From Lachnospiraceae bacterium AD3010 (GTDB lineage Bacteria > Bacillota > Clostridia > Lachnospirales > Lachnospiraceae): 64,000 bases of DNA. Under the pieces are notes generated by a model. The model was not told the origin of the DNA. It was given only the letters and a program-made list of their open reading frames with translations, and made no database searches. Of the stretch, positions 35,839 through 44,456 are shown piece by piece. The position numbers and the translations under genes are program-made. How positions within the stretch are numbered: the stretch's first letter is position 1; each line of letters begins with the position of its first letter. Location: positions 1-64,000 of the forward strand of contig JHWU01000011.1 of the NCBI GenBank assembly GCA_000622025.1, in the 5' to 3' direction.

Positions 35839-36588
35839 CTATTCCGGCAGGAAGGAGAGGTAGGTCTCATAGAGCTTTGCTTCAAACTCATCCTTTATTT
35901 CCGGCTGCATTCCGTTGGAAAGCATATCCTTAAATCTCATAAGGGTATCCGCAATGACCCCGAGCTTTCTCTCATAAATAAGGGAGGGCGGGAACACCAC
36001 GAATTCACCGGGAGGAAGCTTGATCCCCGTTTTCAATATCCTTATAAACTGTCCCGTCACATCATCCACGTACGCTAAAGGCAAAAGCTTTTCCCGGTCA
36101 TCTATCCTTATAGGGATATCCCTTGCTATATTATGACAGAAGGTGGCTATTACCGTATTGTAATTCGGCCTGCTCCATCTCCCGAAAAGATTCGGAAATC
36201 TATAGACATAGACAGGAACGCCGTTCTCTCTGCCGTAGGAAAAAACAGCTTCCTCCGCGGCTCTTTTCGACCTTCCGTAGTCATTGTCAAGCCCTGCCTG
36301 AATGGATGATGACAGGAGAAGCGGCACCGTGTTTCCGGAATCGCAGAGCCTTCGCAGCACTTCCTCCGTAAGCCCCTTATTTCCGCTCATAAATTCCGCC
36401 TTGTCCTTTGGTCTGTTCACACCCGCAAGGTGAAAGACGAAATCACATTCCCTGCAGTATTCCCCGAGTTCTTCAGGCTTCGAGTCAAGATCGTATTGGA
36501 AAACCTCTTCGTATCCCTCATCCTTAAGGGCCTTCATAAGATTTTTTCCAAGGAATCCCTTTGCCCCCGTAAGCAGTATCTTCACTCT
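35839..36588 (-). CDS. capF: CapF/FnlB reductase domain, lacking the C-terminal cupin
   Basis: A GTG start at 36588 gives 249 aa beginning MKILLTGAKGFLGKNL, like S. aureus CapF, with GAGGAGG upstream. The alternative TTG at 36606 overlaps capE. The SDR domain is complete: TGAKGFLGKN, HLAGVNRP, LLSSSIQAGLDNDYGRSK (the Y-x3-K catalytic pair), YRFPNLFGRW, YNTVIATFCHNIARD. CapF proteins are about 370 aa with a zinc cupin after this domain. Here the protein stops at LYETYLSFLPE, exactly the domain boundary, and a repeat follows. In S. aureus the cupin performs C3 epimerisation before the SDR reduces C4, so the product may differ. Confidence 0.88.
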   Translation of the reverse strand, partial: RVKILLTGAKGFLGKNLMKALKDEGYEEVFQYDLDSKPEELGEYCRECDFVFHLAGVNRPKDKAEFMSGNKGLTEEVLRRLCDSGNTVPLLLSSSIQAGLDNDYGRSKRAAEEAVFSYGRENGVPVYVYRFPNLFGRWSRPNYNTVIATFCHNIARDIPIRIDDREKLLPLAYVDDVTGQFIRILKTGIKLPPGEFVVFPPSLIYERKLGVIADTLMRFKDMLSNGMQPEIKDEFEAKLYETYLSFLPE

Positions 36589-36592
36589 TCCT

Positions 36593-37621
36593 TTAATCCT
36601 CCTCAAGCCTGTCCCTGATATACTGCAGCGAAAGAAGCTTTTCCTTTACCTCCTCCACATTCAGTATGGTGGTATTGTCGGAATTGAAGGTATCGAATTT
36701 CGGCCGCTCGGTATTTCCCCTGATAAAATATTTATCGTAATTTAAGTCCCTGTTGTCGGCAGGAACACGGAAGAAATTCCCCTCATCGCTGGCCCTGGCA
36801 CATTCCTCACTTGTAAGGAGAGTTTCTGCCATCTTCTCACCGTGGCGCACCCCTATTATCTTAGTCTCATGATCAGCTGCATTAAAGAGCTCCTTAACTG
36901 CCTGAGCAAGGGTCTCTATTGTACAGGCCGGGGCCTTCTGTACCATAATGTCACCCGCGTTGGCGTTTTCAAAGGCATAGAGCACGAGCTCCACCGCCTC
37001 CTCCAGGGACATAATGAACCTTGTCATCTTCGGCTCTGTTATGGTTATGGGCCTTCCTTCCTTTATCTCGTCGATAAAGAGCGGTATGACGGAGCCCCTT
37101 GAGCACATCACATTTCCGTACCTCGTGCCGCAGATAAGCGTATCCTCCGGGTCTATGGTGCGGCTCTTTGCTACAAATACCTTTTCCATCATAGCCTTGC
37201 TGGTTCCCATTGCATTTATGGGGTAGGCCGCTTTGTCGGTTGAAAGGCACACCACCTTCTTTACTCCGGCCCTTATGGCCACCGTCAGCACGTTATCCGT
37301 CCCGAGAACATTGGTCTTTACCGCTTCAACCGGGAAGAACTCACAGCTGGGGACCTGCTTTAATGCTGCCGCATGGAAAATATAGTCCACGCCGTGCATC
37401 ACATCCTCAAGAGAGCCCTCCTCCCTTACGTCCCCGATAAAGTACTTTATCTTAGGGTCATTATAAATATGCCGCATATCGTCCTGCTTCTTTTCATCCC
37501 TTGAAAATATGCGGATCTCCTTTATCCCGGTATTCAGAAAGCGCTTAAGTACCGCATTTCCGAAGGACCCTGTACCTCCCGTGATAAGAAGTGTCTTATT
37601 GTCAAAAATGTGTTCATTCAT
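36593..37621 (-). CDS. capE: UDP-GlcNAc 4,6-dehydratase/5-epimerase CapE (FnlA)
   Basis: The 342-aa extended SDR closely resembles S. aureus CapE: TLLITGGTGSFGNAVLKRF (NAD site), RIFSRDEKKQDDMRH, HAAALKQVPSCEFFPVEAV, STDKAAYPINAMGTSKAMME (Met-x3-K in place of the usual Tyr-x3-K), GTRYGNVMCSRGSVIPLF. It starts the UDP-L-amino-deoxysugar route from UDP-GlcNAc. It stops 4 bp before the capF GTG, and the order capE-capF-capG is the canonical one. It is soluble, unlike the WbpM-type paralogue at 41325. Confidence 0.93.
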   Translation of the reverse strand: MNEHIFDNKTLLITGGTGSFGNAVLKRFLNTGIKEIRIFSRDEKKQDDMRHIYNDPKIKYFIGDVREEGSLEDVMHGVDYIFHAAALKQVPSCEFFPVEAVKTNVLGTDNVLTVAIRAGVKKVVCLSTDKAAYPINAMGTSKAMMEKVFVAKSRTIDPEDTLICGTRYGNVMCSRGSVIPLFIDEIKEGRPITITEPKMTRFIMSLEEAVELVLYAFENANAGDIMVQKAPACTIETLAQAVKELFNAADHETKIIGVRHGEKMAETLLTSEECARASDEGNFFRVPADNRDLNYDKYFIRGNTERPKFDTFNSDNTTILNVEEVKEKLLSLQYIRDRLEED

Positions 37622-37669
37622 TACCGTATGTTTTCCTTATGCTTTAATTGAGGAAGCTCCCGATCCCAT

Positions 37670-38869
37670 TCATCCCGATACCGCATTTTCCAAAATGGTC
37701 ACTGATCTCTCAACGTTAAAGTGCTCTTTCAGGTACTCCCGTCCGTTTCTCCCTTTTCCGGCGAGGCTGTCCCTTTCCGACAGTATCCTTAAAACCGTAT
37801 CCCTGAAAGCCTCCGGGTCATCCGAGGGGCACCAGTAGCCGCATCGGGCCTTCGCTGTGATAAGCTCTCCTATATCCGTATTCCTGTCCGTAACCGCAAA
37901 AACAGGCTTGGACATCTGCATATACGACAGTATTCTAGATGGGAAATTCGGAATTGTAAATAAGGGGCTTAAGGAGATAAGTCCGATGTCCGCGTCCTTC
38001 AGTATCTCCTCATATTCTCTCCGGGGAAGTTCCTGTAATAGCCTCAGGTTCGGAAGAGCGTTTTTCTCAATGAAGCTCCTTATCTTTGCCTCCTCTGTGC
38101 CGGAACCGATAAAGGTAAACATAATATTGGGATTGTCTCTAAGTTCGGAAATTCCATCCAGCAGAAAGTCGATAGCCTGGGGCTTTCCGAGATTCCCTCC
38201 GAAGATTATGTTTACATAATTCTTCAGTCCGTTTCCTTTTTCTCCGCCTTCACCAGCCCGGAGAGATTCGGGGTCGGGATCTATAATCTTCACGGTATTT
38301 GGGAAAAGCTCCAGCTTCTCCGGATCGACCTCCGGCTCGTGCTTCCTTATATATTCCAGGTTTGCCGGAGACATACAGCCGATCTTGTCCGACTCCCTGT
38401 AAAGCTCCCTTTCCATCCTCTTAAAAAGACGAAAGAGAAGCCCTTTTTCACTCATCATCCCAAGATCTGCAGCATTCTGAGGGAAGATATCCTTTAGCAT
38501 CAGATAGTTCAGGGCTCCGTAATGGCTTTTCAAAGGCTTCAGGATCCCGGAAAGGGTGACCGGAGGCGTGGGGTAAATAATTATGTCAACCTTTTCCCGC
38601 CAGAAATAGGCTCTTACTGCTCCAAGAAGCTTGCGACCTAGCGTAAGCTGGATAAGTCCTTTTTTAATCTTTCCTGCGCTGAACTGATCAGGAACGGGAA
38701 CAAAGGCACAGGACATCCCCTCTCTTTCCTCGATGCGGCTCTGGGTCTCAGAAGAGGAACAGGCCGCTATCATCACGCAATGTCCCCGGTCTTTAAGCGC
38801 CCGGACCAGATCGAGATAGATCGTAGAAGAAGAAAAATCAAATTTTTGAAATAGACACAGCACATTCAT
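37670..38869 (-). CDS. Glycosyltransferase WbuB-like (GT4)
   Basis: The 399-aa protein matches the WbuB subgroup of GT4: MNVLCLFQKFDFSSSTIYLDL, YPTPPVTLSG, MLKDIFPQNAADLGMM, FGGNLGKPQAIDFLLDGI, FPSRILSYMQMSKPVFAV. In E. coli O26 WbuB is thought to transfer L-FucNAc, and the position next to capEFG agrees with use of that pathway's sugar. A GTTTACATAA motif (38210) falls in the interdomain linker as KNYVN. Start overlaps the HAD gene stop as ATGA. Confidence 0.85.
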   Translation of the reverse strand: MNVLCLFQKFDFSSSTIYLDLVRALKDRGHCVMIAACSSSETQSRIEEREGMSCAFVPVPDQFSAGKIKKGLIQLTLGRKLLGAVRAYFWREKVDIIIYPTPPVTLSGILKPLKSHYGALNYLMLKDIFPQNAADLGMMSEKGLLFRLFKRMERELYRESDKIGCMSPANLEYIRKHEPEVDPEKLELFPNTVKIIDPDPESLRAGEGGEKGNGLKNYVNIIFGGNLGKPQAIDFLLDGISELRDNPNIMFTFIGSGTEEAKIRSFIEKNALPNLRLLQELPRREYEEILKDADIGLISLSPLFTIPNFPSRILSYMQMSKPVFAVTDRNTDIGELITAKARCGYWCPSDDPEAFRDTVLRILSERDSLAGKGRNGREYLKEHFNVERSVTILENAVSG

Positions 38870-39543
38870 AAGATCAGATCCGTAAGCTCCGTAAGTGAAT
38901 CGATCTTAAGATCCTCCTTCACTCCGTTAAGGTAATCCCTGTCCTTATAAACCCCGTTTTCCCGGGTTATCCTTACTGTTTTGATCCCGGCAGTGACCGA
39001 GAGATAAAAGTCCTTTTCGGGATTATCCCCCACATATACTATTTCCGCCTCTTTTATTCCAAGCCTTTCCTCTATGAGAGCAAATCCGGCAGGACTCGGC
39101 TTCCAGGCATCTCTGCCAAGCTCATCGGTCAGGACGATTATATCAAAATCCTTTTCGGCATTTAGTGCCCTTATCTTCTGTCTCTGGGTCACGGCGTAGC
39201 CATCGGACAGTATCCCGGTCTTTATGTCCCTTTTGCCAAGCTCCATTAAGCAGGGTCGCACATCATCATAATAACTAATGTTTGGAAAATGTTTTCTATA
39301 CGTATCTACCAGTTCCATAGCTCTATCATCAGAACGTATGTTATTAATCAGAAACCTGTTAAAGACATTTTTATGGTCTTCATCAAAAAGACGGAGAAGT
39401 TCATCAAAGATATCCCCGGGATCTCTGTCCGGCAAAAGCCTTTCCGCAATGTAGTGCGCGGTCTTCCTGTATCCGCTTAAACAGTAGCTTATTTCGGATA
39501 CCAGGGTGTCGTCCAGATCAAAAATAACTGCCTTCGTACTCAT
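38866..39543 (-). CDS. HAD-superfamily hydrolase
   Basis: The 225-aa protein has all HAD motifs: nucleophile VIFDLDDTLVSE, motif II GILSDG, a lysine in DAWKPSPAGF and motif IV VYVGDNPEKDF. A helical cap at about 15-85 places it with subfamily IA phosphatases. It overlaps the ATP-grasp gene by 26 bp, so the two are probably translated together and act in one pathway, perhaps making or salvaging a modified sugar precursor. Substrate unknown. Confidence 0.85.
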   Translation of the reverse strand: MSTKAVIFDLDDTLVSEISYCLSGYRKTAHYIAERLLPDRDPGDIFDELLRLFDEDHKNVFNRFLINNIRSDDRAMELVDTYRKHFPNISYYDDVRPCLMELGKRDIKTGILSDGYAVTQRQKIRALNAEKDFDIIVLTDELGRDAWKPSPAGFALIEERLGIKEAEIVYVGDNPEKDFYLSVTAGIKTVRITRENGVYKDRDYLNGVKEDLKIDSLTELTDLIL

Positions 39544-40534
39544 ACTCCCGCTTCATTTCCTCATTAAGCATTATGCTCTGGTCAAAGCGTAAAAATGTCA
39601 GGTTCTCCCTATAATGCTCATTGTACTTCAGGGTCTCCCCCGTTAAGAGCCTGTACAGATTCTCACAGGAATCCGCGCCTGCCATAATGGACATCGGCGC
39701 TCCGCCGCCAAAACGGGGATTTATCTCAATATACTCTATTCCACGCTCCGTTTTCTTGCACTGTACCGTTATGTGGCCAATGGGCTTCAGCGCCTCCATA
39801 AGCCTTTTCACATCCTCTATTATCTCCCTGTCCTTACGAATGACCCCCTTAGCGATCTCACCGCTTCTGGTTGCTATTCTTATCCTGGGAACGACCGTTA
39901 TTATATTGCTGTCGAAATCCGTAAATACATCCACGGTAAATTCGGTGCCCTCGATATACTCCTGCACCATAGGCCTGTCAATAAGCTTCAGGTACAGCGA
40001 CAGTTCTTCTTCATTATGAACCTGGAAAGCATTTATCGAGGAGCTTCCGTCTATGGGCTTGATAAAAAGAGGGTAGGTGAGCTTTTTCGGATTTGAAAGC
40101 TCCTTCTCGGTCAGAAGATGAGGTACGAGAAAGCCGTTTTCCTCCAGAAATTCCTGTGTGTTTCTCTTGTCCCTGCATATCCTTGTGACTCTCTCGTCCG
40201 AGATAAGGACCCTTGCCCCCGTCTCCTCTATTTCCCCTCTTCTTTCCGAAAGGAGAAGAAGCTCCGTGTCTATGGTCGGTACCACAAGAGAAATATTAAA
40301 ATTCCTGCAGATATTGCATATTGCCTTTATATACCCATCATTGTCGGAGATCCGTGGAACCACCTCATTGATATCGGCAAAGTAAAGTGCCGGCGCCAGC
40401 TCAGACGCATCAGCCGCAACGATCATTCCCTTTATCTTCAGCCGCTCCTTTGCCCTCTTGAAGCAGCTTATGAGCTCCACCCGTCTTCCGGCAGATAGTA
40501 TCAGAATGTTCACGTTTTTTCTCGTTCTTGTCAT
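39518..40534 (-). CDS. ATP-grasp ligase (carbamoyl-phosphate-synthase-like)
   Basis: The 338-aa protein has an N-terminal Rossmann-like preATP-grasp domain (NILILSAGRRVELISCF, VAADASELAPALYFAD) and an ATP-grasp core (PLFIKPIDGSSSINAF, MVQEYIEGTEFTVDVFTD, YIEINPRFGGGAPM with metal-binding E and N). Such enzymes join a carboxylate to an amine or thiol through an acyl-phosphate. In polysaccharide clusters they may decorate a sugar with an amino acid (inference). It is coupled to the HAD hydrolase. Confidence 0.85.
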   Translation of the reverse strand: MTRTRKNVNILILSAGRRVELISCFKRAKERLKIKGMIVAADASELAPALYFADINEVVPRISDNDGYIKAICNICRNFNISLVVPTIDTELLLLSERRGEIEETGARVLISDERVTRICRDKRNTQEFLEENGFLVPHLLTEKELSNPKKLTYPLFIKPIDGSSSINAFQVHNEEELSLYLKLIDRPMVQEYIEGTEFTVDVFTDFDSNIITVVPRIRIATRSGEIAKGVIRKDREIIEDVKRLMEALKPIGHITVQCKKTERGIEYIEINPRFGGGAPMSIMAGADSCENLYRLLTGETLKYNEHYRENLTFLRFDQSIMLNEEMKREYEYEGSYF

Positions 40535-40545
40535 TTTTTCTTACC

Positions 40546-40633
40546 TAAGATCCTTCGCTCCGCTCAGGATGACATTGTGTGCTCCGCTCAGGATGACATT
40601 GTGTGCTCCGCTCAGGATGACTTTATTGCTCCG
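40546..40633. repeat. REP-like core with tandem 24-bp units
   Basis: AAGATCCTTC, then three 24-bp units GCTCCGCTCAGGATGACATT (plus GTGT) starting at 40557, 40581 and 40605, the last diverging, then a further GCTCCGCTC. It lies in the gap between the ATP-grasp and sugar transferase genes. Confidence 0.88.
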
Positions 40634-40642
40634 CTCTCAACA

Positions 40643-41335
40643 TCATCTCTCATTGCTTCCCATAAATTCTTCCATGGTGGCGCTTGTTTCCGAGCTTATT
40701 CCGTCTCGCTTAAGAACCTTCATAACAGTCATAAAAAGTATCTTTATATCCAGAGCCAGAGACAGATTTTTCACGTACTCCACGTCGTACTCGAACTTCT
40801 TTTCCCAGCTTATGGCATTTCTTCCGTTAACCTGGGCAAGTCCCGTTAGCCCGGGTCTCACATCATGCCTATGCTTCTGCTCTTCGCTATATCTGTCAAG
40901 ATACCTTACAAGAAGAGGTCTTGGTCCCACAAAGGACATATCCCCCTTAAGGATATTCAGAAACTCCGGAAGCTCGTCCAGAGAAGCCGCCCTTAAAGCC
41001 TTGCCGAAAGAGGTAAGCCGGACCTCGTCCGGCAGAAGCTCGCCCCTTTCATCCTTAGCCTCTGTCATACTGCGGAACTTATACAGTCCGAAAACCCGTC
41101 CGTCCTTCCCGGGTCTTTCCTGTTTAAATATCACCGGGCTTCCAAGCTTAAATCTCACCAGCAGTGCCAGTATTAGGAGCAGAGGGGACAGACAGATAAG
41201 TAACAACAGGGATAAAGTAATATCTGCGGGTCTCTTGATAAAGTTAATGTAAAACAGGGCCTTTGGGTTTACATAACTCTTCTGACCTTTTCCCGTTCCT
41301 TCTCCGTTTTCCGCCGGATTATCCTTACTCATCAT
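40643..41335 (-). CDS. Short priming sugar transferase (PglC-type monotopic PGT)
   Basis: The 230-aa protein lacks the polytopic N-terminus of WbaP. It has one hydrophobic re-entrant-type helix (about residues 38-62, [20 protein letters not shown]) and the PGT core: [62 protein letters not shown]. It transfers a phospho-sugar, probably the product of the adjacent WbpM-type enzyme or its aminated form, to undecaprenyl phosphate. A GTTTACATAA motif (41268) encodes SYVNP in the N-terminal linker. Start overlaps the dehydratase stop by 11 bp. Confidence 0.9.
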   Translation of the reverse strand: MMSKDNPAENGEGTGKGQKSYVNPKALFYINFIKRPADITLSLLLLICLSPLLLILALLVRFKLGSPVIFKQERPGKDGRVFGLYKFRSMTEAKDERGELLPDEVRLTSFGKALRAASLDELPEFLNILKGDMSFVGPRPLLVRYLDRYSEEQKHRHDVRPGLTGLAQVNGRNAISWEKKFEYDVEYVKNLSLALDIKILFMTVMKVLKRDGISSETSATMEEFMGSNER

Positions 41336-43304
41336 TCCTCTTTATGGCGTATACCTTCATATCCGCATCCTCATCACTGCTGTCCAGTCCGGGTGCATTT
41401 TCCATATCCAGATGAGTCTCTCCGGGAATATAGGTGCCGGGTGTATATTTGTAGGTAGGCACCAGCTCCCTTACCCACCTGTGAACATCCAGCTTCTCCG
41501 AGCGGGATGCTATATCAAGTGCATGGAGCTTGTCATAAAACTCATCCTCGTTAAATTCTATAGGCTTCCCGATATGTATGAGCTTATTGGGAGTTTCCTG
41601 CATTCCCTCTTCCTTCATAAGCATCTCTTCATAGAGCTTTTCCCCGGGGCGGAGTCCGGTGAACTTTATCTCAATATCCTCTCCCGGAACATAGCCGGAA
41701 AGGCGGATAAGGTTCTTCGCAAGGTCCAGTATCTTCACAGGCTCACCCATATCCAGTATAAAGATCTCCCCGCCCTTAGCGTAGGCTCCCGCCTGCAGTA
41801 CCAGAGAAACCGCCTCGGGTATGGTCATAAAATACCGTATTATTCTGGGGTCAGTAACGGTAACGGGGCCTCCCGATGCTATCTGCTTTCTGAAGAGCGG
41901 TATCACCGAACCGTTGCTGCCCAGCACATTTCCAAACCTCACCGCCACAAATACCGTATTCCCTCTGTGATTATAGGACTGTACGATCATTTCGCAGATA
42001 CGCTTTGTGGCTCCCATAATGTTTGTCGGATTCACGGCCTTATCCGTAGATATCATGACAAACTTCTTTACGCCGGTATCCACGGCGGCCTGTGCCAGCT
42101 TCCAGGTTCCCATCACGTTATTCTTAATCGCTTCGTTGGGGCTTACCTCCATAAGGGGTACATGCTTATGAGCCGCAGCGTGATAGACTATATCCGGACG
42201 GTAGGTTGCAAATACATCCTTCACCCTGTGAGTATTCCTGACGGATCCGATAAGGACCTTCAGGGTGAGCTCCGGAAATGATTCCGCCAGCTCCTGCTGT
42301 ATATCGTAGGCGCTGTTTTCATAAATCTCAAAGATAATGAGCATTTTCGGATTATGCTTTGCGATCTGCCGGCAGAGCTCACTTCCGATGGAGCCTCCGC
42401 CGCCGGTAACCAGAACGATCTTCCCGGTAAGCGATTCCAGAATGGAATCTATATCCACCTCGATCGGCTCACGCCCAAGGAGATCCTCTACCTCCACCTT
42501 ACGGAGCTGACTTACATTTACCTCTCCGTTGACCAGCTGGTAGATCCCCGGCAGGGTTTTCAGCTCGCACTTGGTCTCCTTGCAGACATCCAGGATCTCC
42601 TTCAGCTGCTTTCTCTCAGCGGCGGGCATGGCAACGATGATCTCGTCAATATCGTATCTCGCTGCATTTTCGATTATGTCCTCTCTGCCGCCCACAACTT
42701 TCACGCCCTGGATATAATTCCCTACCTTGGCGGGATCGTCGTCGATAACACACATTACGCTTTTCTGGATAAATCTGGAGGAATTCATTTCACGGATAAT
42801 GGAATTGCCCGCTTCCCCCGCACCTATTACCATTACATTGATACTCTTTGCCCTCTCTGTCCTTTTCTGGACAAAGGTACGGAACAGCCGGTAAGCAAAT
42901 CTTGATATCAGAACAAGGATATTTAAGACTATCGCATACAGGAAAAAATAGCTCCTTGGCATATGGAGATTCAAGAGGTGCATTCCCACGGCCTGAAGGG
43001 CACTTGTGATAAGACAGGCGGTAACAGTCGCCGTCATTTCAGGTATCCCGGCGTAGGTCCACAGGCTGGAGTAGAGATGGAAAAGCCAAAAAATAACTAT
43101 TGTTATTACAATATTGACCGGCAGGTATTTCCAGAGATTTTCCTGCCAGGCATATCCGCCCACGGTGTGAAGCAATTCATAGTATGAAAGATCGAATCTC
43201 AGAAGGAGACCCACCGCCGAACTGAAAATGACAGCCAGCACATCATACACTATGAGACCTGCCCTCCGTACAAGCAGTTGTTTATTGTTAAACGGATTGA
43301 CCAT
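41325..43304 (-). CDS. Membrane UDP-GlcNAc 4,6-dehydratase (WbpM/PglF/CapD-type)
   Basis: The 659-aa protein has four or five N-terminal membrane segments (about 12-130), a CoA-binding-like Rossmann domain (about 155-275, [17 protein letters not shown]) and a C-terminal extended SDR ([54 protein letters not shown] with Met-x3-[17 protein letters not shown]). It makes UDP-4-keto-6-deoxy-GlcNAc for bacillosamine- or QuiNAc-type sugars. No PglE aminotransferase is in the window. The promoter at 43311-43339 places the transcription start at or next to the annotated ATG. No Shine-Dalgarno precedes it, while a GTG 63 bp downstream follows GGAGGG. Confidence 0.9.
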   Translation of the reverse strand: MVNPFNNKQLLVRRAGLIVYDVLAVIFSSAVGLLLRFDLSYYELLHTVGGYAWQENLWKYLPVNIVITIVIFWLFHLYSSLWTYAGIPEMTATVTACLITSALQAVGMHLLNLHMPRSYFFLYAIVLNILVLISRFAYRLFRTFVQKRTERAKSINVMVIGAGEAGNSIIREMNSSRFIQKSVMCVIDDDPAKVGNYIQGVKVVGGREDIIENAARYDIDEIIVAMPAAERKQLKEILDVCKETKCELKTLPGIYQLVNGEVNVSQLRKVEVEDLLGREPIEVDIDSILESLTGKIVLVTGGGGSIGSELCRQIAKHNPKMLIIFEIYENSAYDIQQELAESFPELTLKVLIGSVRNTHRVKDVFATYRPDIVYHAAAHKHVPLMEVSPNEAIKNNVMGTWKLAQAAVDTGVKKFVMISTDKAVNPTNIMGATKRICEMIVQSYNHRGNTVFVAVRFGNVLGSNGSVIPLFRKQIASGGPVTVTDPRIIRYFMTIPEAVSLVLQAGAYAKGGEIFILDMGEPVKILDLAKNLIRLSGYVPGEDIEIKFTGLRPGEKLYEEMLMKEEGMQETPNKLIHIGKPIEFNEDEFYDKLHALDIASRSEKLDVHRWVRELVPTYKYTPGTYIPGETHLDMENAPGLDSSDEDADMKVYAIKRNDE

Positions 43305-43310
43305 TTTTTG

Positions 43311-43339
43311 ATTATACCAAAGCGGTGTTTTTACGTCAA
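43311..43339 (-). promoter_or_regulatory. Strong sigma-A promoter for the dehydratase operon
   Basis: On the minus strand TTGACG (43334-43339) and TATAAT (43311-43316) are separated by 17 bp. The expected start site is 43303-43305, coinciding with the ATG at 43304. Confidence 0.75.
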
Positions 43340-43352
43340 AACAGAGAAAAAG

Positions 43353-44456
43353 TCACCCTGCGGTCAGCAGCAGGATAAAAAATACAACGCTGTAAGGGGT
43401 TACGATAAAACCATTTTCAAAAAACGACTGGAACATCAAGGCAAAAACTCCGGCGAAGGCGATCCTTTTATCGGGGCAGAACCTTATCTCCACTGTGCAG
43501 AGTCTCGTCAGAGCTTTGACAAGGAGATACAGGATGCAGACAAAAACCAGGATCCCATGTACCACCAGTATATCGAAAAGCCCGTTATGTACCTCAAACA
43601 TAAAGAGGCTCTTCATTTGATAAGAGGAGCCGATACCTGTAAGGGGCTGCTTCAAAAACTCCCTCCATAGCTCGGACCATATAAGCTCCCTTCCGGACAG
43701 AACATCCTTATATAGTATCCTTATATTCCATCCCGAACTCCCGAAAAGGGAATAAAGAGCCGTAAACAAGAGACTGCCAAAAGTGAAGATTGCGAGCCAT
43801 ATGTTATATAACGCTCGCTTATCTACGATAACCGGCGCTATTAAATAGATGACTCCAAAGATAACGATGGACAGTGCCGCCGACCTTGCCTGGTAGCATA
43901 CCGCCAAAAGGATCGAGGTCGGGAAAAAGAGAAGCTGCACGTATTTAAGGTAGTCTGTTTCCAGATCATTCTTAACATATTCCAGAAGAAGCTCCCCAAA
44001 AATAAAGAGGATCAGGAACATAAAGCCCACCGTATTAAAGCCGTAATCCCAGCGTACCACAGGGTACCATAGGAGCATAAATACAGCTCCGGAAAAGGCA
44101 CACACCCTCTTCATGGTCCCTGAAAGCTCCATCCCCCTTATCACAAGGGTCAGCATAAGCACCAGATCAAAGATTACCAGCATGGCTCCCTTGCGGGAAC
44201 CCAGCAGAAGAAGGTTCAAGGGAGCAATTATAACGGCCGCTATCCCTGTGATGGTGACACTGTCCCATTTCAGAAATCTCTCCGGGTTTGCAGTGGTTAA
44301 CATAATATAAATAACAGCCGTTCCTGCAAACATAACGAGTGTTCCATACGGTGCGATAACGCTATATATTTTTTGGCTCACAAAGGATCCCAGCATAATC
44401 AGGATAAAAAGAGCAGCCAGAACATATTCATATTTTCCTTTTATCCTCTGTGTCAT
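43353..44456 (-). CDS. wzy: O-antigen polymerase/ligase-like membrane protein
   Basis: This 367-aa protein has about ten hydrophobic segments. Residues about 240-300 carry a Wzy-like external loop, SGRELIWSELWREF, LTGIGSSYQMKSLFMFEVHN and LFDILVVHGILVF. The same loop in the paralogue at 45864 reads SGREQIWYEVWDIL, LTGIGSGRELKSFFEYNIHN, so the two are duplicates that have diverged. ATGA overlap with the flippase upstream. Confidence 0.75.
   Translation of the reverse strand: MTQRIKGKYEYVLAALFILIMLGSFVSQKIYSVIAPYGTLVMFAGTAVIYIMLTTANPERFLKWDSVTITGIAAVIIAPLNLLLLGSRKGAMLVIFDLVLMLTLVIRGMELSGTMKRVCAFSGAVFMLLWYPVVRWDYGFNTVGFMFLILFIFGELLLEYVKNDLETDYLKYVQLLFFPTSILLAVCYQARSAALSIVIFGVIYLIAPVIVDKRALYNIWLAIFTFGSLLFTALYSLFGSSGWNIRILYKDVLSGRELIWSELWREFLKQPLTGIGSSYQMKSLFMFEVHNGLFDILVVHGILVFVCILYLLVKALTRLCTVEIRFCPDKRIAFAGVFALMFQSFFENGFIVTPYSVVFFILLLTAG

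Noticed and set aside
41412-42281. Long open frame (289 codons) on the plus strand
   Set aside because: It is antisense to the well-supported WbpM-type dehydratase and has no family-like sequence or ribosome site.
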